NCBI GenBank assembly: GCA_027082895.1 | Contig: JALWTJ010000508.1 | Location: 1 to 11,236, forward strand | Origin: Hyphomicrobiales bacterium | Lineage (GTDB): Bacteria; Pseudomonadota; Alphaproteobacteria; Rhizobiales; Devosiaceae | DNA length: 11,236 nucleotides | Direction of reading: 5' to 3' | Shown: positions 7,041 through 11,236 of the stretch, piece after piece | How the letters are laid out: each line of letters opens with the position of its first letter | How positions within the stretch are numbered: the first letter of the stretch is position 1 | Notes under the pieces: model-generated | The model's database searches: none | What the model was told of the DNA's origin: nothing | What the model saw: only the letters and a program-made list of their open reading frames with translations | Translations under genes and position numbers: made by a program

Positions 7041-8564
7041 ATGAATGACAGCACGCAGGAACGGTTGAAGCCGGAATTGGGCGCGCGGGACAAACCCGGC
7101 ATCGTTCACCTGGGGCTGGGGGCGTTCTTTCGTGCCCATGGGGCCATCTATTTCAGCGAACTGGAACACCTGCAAGGGGAAGAGAAAAACGCGGCGGGCG
7201 CGCAAGAATCCGGCGGGGAAGCGCCATCGGCTTCCAAGGAAAATCCGGGGAAAAATCCGAGGCTGGGCATTTTGGGGGTATCCCTGATGCGCCCGGACCA
7301 GCGCGACCTGCTGGCGCCGCAAAACTTTGCCTATCACGCGGTGGAACTGGCCCCCGAGGGACGGCGGGCCGAACTGATCACCATCATCCGGGACATGCTG
7401 GTGGCGCCTGAAGATCCGGCGGCCCTCATCGCGGCAATGGCCGATCCGGATATCCGCATTGTTACCCTGACGGTGACGGAAAAAGGCTATTGCCATCAAC
7501 CCGCCACGGGAAAGCTGAACCGGCAGCATCCCTTCATCATCCATGATCTGGAGAGCCCCCTGCCCCGCTCGGCCATCGGCTTTCTGGTGCGGGCGCTGGC
7601 CCGCCGCCGGGAGGACGGAACGCCCCCCTTCAGCGTCATCTGCTGTGACAATCTGCCAAACAACGGGCCGCTGGTGCGCAATCTGGTGCTGGAACTTGCC
7701 ACAGCCATTGATCCGGAACTGGCAGCATGGATCGAAAAGGAGGGGCGTTTTCCCGCAACCATGGTCGACAGGATCGTGCCGGCCACCACGCAGGCGGACA
7801 TTGCGGCCCTGAGCGCGCAGACCGGGGTGCTGGACCTGTCCCCGGTCATGCATGAGCCGTTCCGGCAATGGGTGGTCGAGGACAATTTCGTTGCCGGCAC
7901 CCGGCCGGAGCTGGAAAGGGTGGGCGTGCAGATGGTCAGCGACGTCACCCCGTTCGAGCTGATGAAGCTGCGCTGCCTCAACGGCACCCATTCCGCCCTG
8001 GCCTATCTGGGATATCTGGCAGGGCATGAAACCATTTTCGACACGGTGTCGGACCCCGCCTTTGATGCCTATTGTCGGCAATTGTGGCGCAAGGAAATCC
8101 TGCCCGGTCTGCCGGCGCCGGAACATACCGACCTTCAGGCCTATACGGACCAGCTCATGGCCCGCTACAAGAACCCCCGGATCCGGCATCTGACGTGGCA
8201 GATCGCCATGGATGGCTCGCAAAAACTGCCCCAGCGCATCCTGGGAACGATCAGCGACAACCTGGCCGCGGGGCGGGACAGTTCGGGCCTGATACTGGCG
8301 GTTGCGGGGTGGATGAAATATGTCAGCGGGGTGGATGAACAGGGGCAGCCGATCGACGTGCGCGACCCTTTGCGTGAAACCCTCAGGGCCGTGATCCGGC
8401 AGCGGCGCACCACCGAATCCCAGGTGGATGCGCTTTTGTCCATCACGGCAGTTTTCCCGCGCGAACTGGCGCAGAACCCCTCCTTCCGGGATCCCCTTGC
8501 CCAGGCTTTCGGCATGCTGGAAGAACGGGGAGCCCAGGCCAGCGTGGAGGAAATCCTTTACTGA
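7041..8564 (+). CDS. uxuB: Fructuronate reductase (D-mannonate oxidoreductase), mannitol dehydrogenase family
   Basis: NAD(P)-dependent long-chain polyol dehydrogenase that reduces D-fructuronate, the product of UxaC, to D-mannonate in the cytoplasm. Of its 507 residues, the nucleotide-binding start IVHLGLGAFFRAH is at 21-33. Blocks close to E. coli UxuB follow: LTVTEKGYC (143-151), CCDNLPNNG (201-209), TMVDRIVPAT (240-249), EPFRQWVVEDNF (272-283), LTWQIAMDGSQKLPQRIL (384-401) and AGWMKYVSGVDEQGQPIDV (422-440). The catalytic trio of the family is present with correct spacing in MKLRCLNGTHS: Lys309, Asn314, His317. E. coli UxuB has about 486 residues; most of the excess is a low-complexity insert at about 44-73. 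I chose the ATG at 7041 (GGAG at 7025-7028, a long 12-nt spacing). ATGs at 7017 and 7023 are in frame but lack a ribosome site. A related polyol dehydrogenase activity is possible, but the uxaC neighbour favours fructuronate. Confidence 0.92.
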   Translation: MNDSTQERLKPELGARDKPGIVHLGLGAFFRAHGAIYFSELEHLQGEEKNAAGAQESGGEAPSASKENPGKNPRLGILGVSLMRPDQRDLLAPQNFAYHAVELAPEGRRAELITIIRDMLVAPEDPAALIAAMADPDIRIVTLTVTEKGYCHQPATGKLNRQHPFIIHDLESPLPRSAIGFLVRALARRREDGTPPFSVICCDNLPNNGPLVRNLVLELATAIDPELAAWIEKEGRFPATMVDRIVPATTQADIAALSAQTGVLDLSPVMHEPFRQWVVEDNFVAGTRPELERVGVQMVSDVTPFELMKLRCLNGTHSALAYLGYLAGHETIFDTVSDPAFDAYCRQLWRKEILPGLPAPEHTDLQAYTDQLMARYKNPRIRHLTWQIAMDGSQKLPQRILGTISDNLAAGRDSSGLILAVAGWMKYVSGVDEQGQPIDVRDPLRETLRAVIRQRRTTESQVDALLSITAVFPRELAQNPSFRDPLAQAFGMLEERGAQASVEEILY

Positions 8565-8569
8565 ACATC

Positions 8570-8575
8570 GGGGAG
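8570..8575 (+). promoter_or_regulatory. Shine-Dalgarno GGGGAG ahead of a non-canonical start
   Basis: GGGGAG lies in the 18-nt gap after the uxuB stop. It is 7 nt from ATC at 8583 and 4 nt from ATC at 8580. No ATG, GTG or TTG is within reach in the correct frame. The site is the main reason for placing the downstream gene start here. Confidence 0.55.
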
Positions 8576-8582
8576 AAAGATC

Positions 8583-9596
8583 ATCGCACGCACAACAGGA
8601 ACGGTTCGCTGGGGCATCCTGTCCACCGCCAATATCGGGGTGGGGCAGGTCATTCCCGCCATCATGAAGGGGCGCAATTGCGAGGTGGTGGCCATCGCCT
8701 CGCGTGACGGAGACCGGGCGCGGGGGGTGGCGGATCACCTGGGCATTTCTCGCGCCCATGCCAGCTATGCTGCCCTGTTGCAGGATCCGGATGTGGATGC
8801 CATCTACAACCCCCTGCCCAATCATCTGCATGTGGAACTGACGCTGAAAGCCGCCGCTGCCGGCAAGCATGTATTGTGCGAAAAGCCCATCGGCCTTTCA
8901 GCGGCGGATGCGGAGCGGCTGCGGGCCTGCCCGAAGGACATCATCGTGGCCGAAGCGTTCATGGTCCGCTTCCACCCGCAATGGAAACGGGTCCGCGAGT
9001 TGATGCGCTCGGGGGAATTGGGTGACGTCCACATGATTCGCAGCGTGTTCTGCTATTACAATGTGGACCCGGCCAATGTGCGCAACATGGCCGATATCGG
9101 GGGCGGGGGCATTCTGGATATCGGGTGCTATCCGGTAACGGCGGGACGCTTCTTTTTCGAATGCGAACCGGAGCGGGTGGTGACGCTTGTTGACCGGGAT
9201 CCGGAATTCGGCACGGACCGGACGGCCAGCGCCATTGCCGATTTCGGCGACGGACGCCAACTCTGCTTCATGGTTTCCACCCAGGCGGCGGGCACCCAGT
9301 CGGTGGAGCTGATCGGCACCCGGGCGCGAGCCGAAATCATCATTCCGTTCAACGCACCGGCGGATCAGGCAACGGCCATCACCATTGACGAGGGATTGAG
9401 CTTTGACGGGGCGCTGGCACGGCGGGAAATCATCGCCCCATGCAACCAGTACACCCTGCAGGCGGAGGCCTTTTCCCGGGCGGTGCTGGGGGAGGAGGAT
9501 TTTCCCTATTCCATCGACGATGCCATTCTTTCCATGAAGGTACTGGATGCCCTTTTTGCCAGTGAGAAAAGCGGGGGCTGGGCCACCATAGCCTGA
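8583..9596 (+). CDS. Gfo/Idh/MocA-family NAD(P)-dependent oxidoreductase, apparent ATC start
   Basis: Cytoplasmic oxidoreductase of the glucose-fructose oxidoreductase/inositol dehydrogenase family, 337 residues from 8583, the usual length. The N-terminal Rossmann motif reads VRWGILSTANIGVGQVIPAI (8-27). The family EKP motif is at 100-102 (CEKPIGLS, Lys101). AEAFMVRFHPQW (123-134) and GGGGILDIGCYPV (173-185, Tyr183 at the catalytic position) resemble the xylose dehydrogenase/dihydrodiol dehydrogenase branch. The first conventional start, GTG 8640, would cut through the Rossmann glycine motif, so the true start should lie upstream. From 8583 the protein would read MARTTGTVRWGIL, a natural beginning, but the codon is ATC. 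The frame is the same as uxuB and is separated from it by one TGA (8562-8564). Family is certain; substrate is unknown, probably a sugar or uronate derivative given the operon. Confidence 0.85.
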   Translation: MARTTGTVRWGILSTANIGVGQVIPAIMKGRNCEVVAIASRDGDRARGVADHLGISRAHASYAALLQDPDVDAIYNPLPNHLHVELTLKAAAAGKHVLCEKPIGLSAADAERLRACPKDIIVAEAFMVRFHPQWKRVRELMRSGELGDVHMIRSVFCYYNVDPANVRNMADIGGGGILDIGCYPVTAGRFFFECEPERVVTLVDRDPEFGTDRTASAIADFGDGRQLCFMVSTQAAGTQSVELIGTRARAEIIIPFNAPADQATAITIDEGLSFDGALARREIIAPCNQYTLQAEAFSRAVLGEEDFPYSIDDAILSMKVLDALFASEKSGGWATIA

Positions 9597-9683
9597 GAAA
9601 GAACCGGCTCCGCTGAATCGGAAAATGCGTTCAAGCACTTGCCCATTCACAACAAGATCCGCAATCGGGGTGCGGTAATGGCG
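9597..9683. other. Convergent intergenic region without a clear terminator
   Basis: These 87 nt separate the ends of two convergent genes. The best structure I can find is a weak CCGCA-N7-TGCGG hairpin (9659-9675) with no T-run on either strand. Transcription may end through Rho or through structures I cannot judge by eye. Confidence 0.4.
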
Positions 9684-11236
9684 CTACAGCAACGCCTGCT
9701 CGTTGCGTCCCAGGAAGCGGAAGGCCACATAGACCGCCCCGCCGCTGAGCACCAGAAGAATGGTTGACAGGGCCGCGGCGGTTCCCAGTTCCCCGTCCAG
9801 GATCAGCAGGTAGATCCGGACCGGCATGGTCATGGTGGAACCCACATACAGCACCAGGGAGGAGGACAGTTCGTTGATAGCGGTGATGAAGCTGAGCATG
9901 GCCCCGGCGATGATGCCGGGAACGATCAGGGGAACGGTGATCCGAAGAAAGGCCTGAAAGGGGCTGTAGCCCAGGGAGACCGCCGCCTCCTCCATACTTG
10001 GTGCGATCTGGCGCAGAGCGGAGGAGGTAGTTCGCACCGTGTAGGGGAGACGGCGGATGAAGATGGACAGGATGATGATCAGTGACGTGCCCGTGAGCAC
10101 GAGGGGACCGGTATTGAATACGGTGATGTAGGCAATGCCGATCACGATGCCGGGCATGACGAAGGGGATCATCAGGGCTCCGTCCAGAAGGGAAGTGTTC
10201 AGAGTGGTCTTGCGGGCGACCAGGGCCCCGATCAGGGTGCCAATCACAACGATCAGCACCACCGAGGATGTGGCAAATGTCAGGGAATGCTGCACGACGT
10301 CCCCCAGACCGAAAATGATCTTCTTGTAGGACTGCAGGGCAAACCCGGTCTGGAAAACCGGTCCGCTGGTCTTGCGCAGGGAAAAGATGATGGAAATGAT
10401 CACCGGCATGGCCCCGGCAAGACCGATGGCGTAGACGGCAACATGGGCGGCAACATTGCGCAACCCGGTCAGTTTTATCTTGACCGGCTTGTTGATCATG
10501 TTGCCGTGATAGACATTTTTCCTCAGCATGAAGCGCTGGGCCAGCACGAAGATCATGGACAGCAGCACCAGCACCACCGAAATTGTGGTGGCCATGGACG
10601 GGTTGGCGCCGATTTCAGCGGAATAAAGGGTGAAGGCCTCCGTTGCCAGCACGTTATATCCCCGGCCCAGCAGACGGGGGGTGCCGAAATCGGCAATGGC
10701 ATGGATGAGGGCCAGCAGCCCCCCTGCCGACAGGGCGGGCAGCACCATGGGCAGGGTGATCTTCATGGTGCGCTGAAACGGGGTCAGTCCCAGACCTTCA
10801 GCGGCTTCTTCAAGGGAGCGGTTGACGTTGGACAGGGCGCCGGACACCAGCAGGTAGACGTAAGGATAGAATTTCAGGGAAAAGACGATCAGGATGCCGG
10901 TAAAGCCATAGATGGATGGTATGTGAATGCCAAAGCCGCGCAGGGTGGTGCGAACGATGCCCCCTGCCCCGAACAGCACGATCCAGGAATAGGCGCCGAT
11001 GAAGGGTGGCGAAACCAGCGCCAGAATGGCCATCATGGAGATGATGCGCCCGCCCCGGATCTGAAACCGGGAGATGCAGAACGCCATGATGGTGCCAAGA
11101 ATCAGGGCACCGGCCAGCCCGGAAAACCCGATCACCAGCGTGTTCACGAAGGCGCTGCGCAAGCGTGCCGATTCCATGAAGGTCGCGTAATTGGCGAGGG
11201 TGACGTCACCGGCCTTGTCCAGAAAACTGGCAACCA
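9684..11236 (-). CDS. FbpB/AfuB-type double-domain ABC transporter permease (5' end cut off by window edge)
   Basis: Inner-membrane permease of the ferric-iron (FbpB/SfuB/AfuB) class, in which two permease domains are fused. The 516 visible residues, running from the window edge, start VASFLDKAGDVTLANYATF and continue into the first transport helices. By eye there are about a dozen membrane segments. Two EAA loops, one per half, identify the duplication: EEAAEGLGLTPFQRTMKITLP (about 142-162) and EEAAVSLGYSPFQAFLRITVP (about 415-435). An internal ATG at 11177 exists but starts after conserved family sequence, so the gene extends beyond the window; perhaps 30-60 residues are missing. Substrates of this class include ferric iron, phosphonates, polyamine-like compounds and sugar phosphates (Actinobacillus AfuABC), so naming one would be a guess. 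It ends 87 nt from the convergent oxidoreductase gene and is probably a separate unit. Confidence 0.92.
   Translation of the reverse strand, partial: VASFLDKAGDVTLANYATFMESARLRSAFVNTLVIGFSGLAGALILGTIMAFCISRFQIRGGRIISMMAILALVSPPFIGAYSWIVLFGAGGIVRTTLRGFGIHIPSIYGFTGILIVFSLKFYPYVYLLVSGALSNVNRSLEEAAEGLGLTPFQRTMKITLPMVLPALSAGGLLALIHAIADFGTPRLLGRGYNVLATEAFTLYSAEIGANPSMATTISVVLVLLSMIFVLAQRFMLRKNVYHGNMINKPVKIKLTGLRNVAAHVAVYAIGLAGAMPVIISIIFSLRKTSGPVFQTGFALQSYKKIIFGLGDVVQHSLTFATSSVVLIVVIGTLIGALVARKTTLNTSLLDGALMIPFVMPGIVIGIAYITVFNTGPLVLTGTSLIIILSIFIRRLPYTVRTTSSALRQIAPSMEEAAVSLGYSPFQAFLRITVPLIVPGIIAGAMLSFITAINELSSSLVLYVGSTMTMPVRIYLLILDGELGTAAALSTILLVLSGGAVYVAFRFLGRNEQALL

Noticed and set aside
6890..7048. 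A 52-codon small frame in the uxaC-uxuB spacer overlapping the uxuB start (ATGAATGA)
   Set aside because: The overlap looks like translational coupling, but there is no Shine-Dalgarno before 6890, the product is basic with no hydrophobic or structured segment, and chance frames of this size are common at this GC content.
5910..8870. A 986-codon open frame on the minus strand across uxaC, uxuB and the oxidoreductase
   Set aside because: It lies antisense to three genes with clear family motifs, crosses their intergenic gaps, and its product is rich in Gly, His, Gln and Arg with no recognisable domain. It is a mirror of GC-rich codon use that avoids TTA, CTA and TCA.
1..11236. CRISPR arrays, tRNA/rRNA genes, insertion sequences, toxin-antitoxin or defence genes
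   Set aside because: I read both strands for regularly spaced repeats, transposase or recombinase motifs and structured RNA genes and found none. All sizeable frames are explained by transport and catabolic genes.

Overview
The window is GC-rich (roughly 60 % by eye), tightly packed bacterial DNA. The protein families, the hexuronate-isomerase variant with an HGHTNP active-site motif, and the codon use suggest a Gram-negative proteobacterium, most likely an alphaproteobacterium. That assignment is an inference and no marker gene confirms it. Nothing in the window looks phage- or transposon-derived, and there are no tRNA, rRNA or CRISPR elements.

Layout. (1) Positions 1-5135, minus strand: an operon for an oligopeptide/dipeptide-type (PepT class) ABC importer, transcribed right to left. 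The order is a large periplasmic binding protein (3195-5135), a 197-nt gap with a strong hairpin, a DppB-type permease (2008-2997), an OppC-type permease with an enlarged periplasmic loop (862-2004), and an OppD-type ATPase that runs off the left edge (1-884). (2) Positions 5136-5474: a 339-nt divergent regulatory region with overlapping back-to-back promoter candidates and operator-like repeats. (3) Positions 5475-9596, plus strand: an apparent catabolic operon of uronate isomerase (uxaC), fructuronate reductase (uxuB) and a Gfo/Idh/MocA-family oxidoreductase. (4) Positions 9684-11236, minus strand: an FbpB-type double-domain ABC permease that converges on the catabolic operon, is cut at the right edge, and is probably an unrelated unit.

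How it may work together. UxaC converts D-glucuronate to D-fructuronate (or galacturonate to tagaturonate), and UxuB reduces fructuronate to D-mannonate. The next steps (mannonate dehydratase, KDG kinase, KDPG aldolase) are not in the window. The divergent Opp-type importer shares its control region with this operon, so it is a good candidate for importing a uronate, an oligouronide or a uronic-acid glycoside rather than a peptide. That is inference from context.

The most unusual observation is the third catabolic gene. Its reading frame has no ATG, GTG or TTG upstream of its Rossmann nucleotide-binding motif. A good Shine-Dalgarno sequence sits exactly where a start is expected, but the codon there is ATC (8583). 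The gene is also in the same frame as uxuB, separated from it by one TGA. Either it starts at a non-canonical ATC, its start codon was lost, or it is reached by stop-codon readthrough. I did not find a wholly new multi-gene system.
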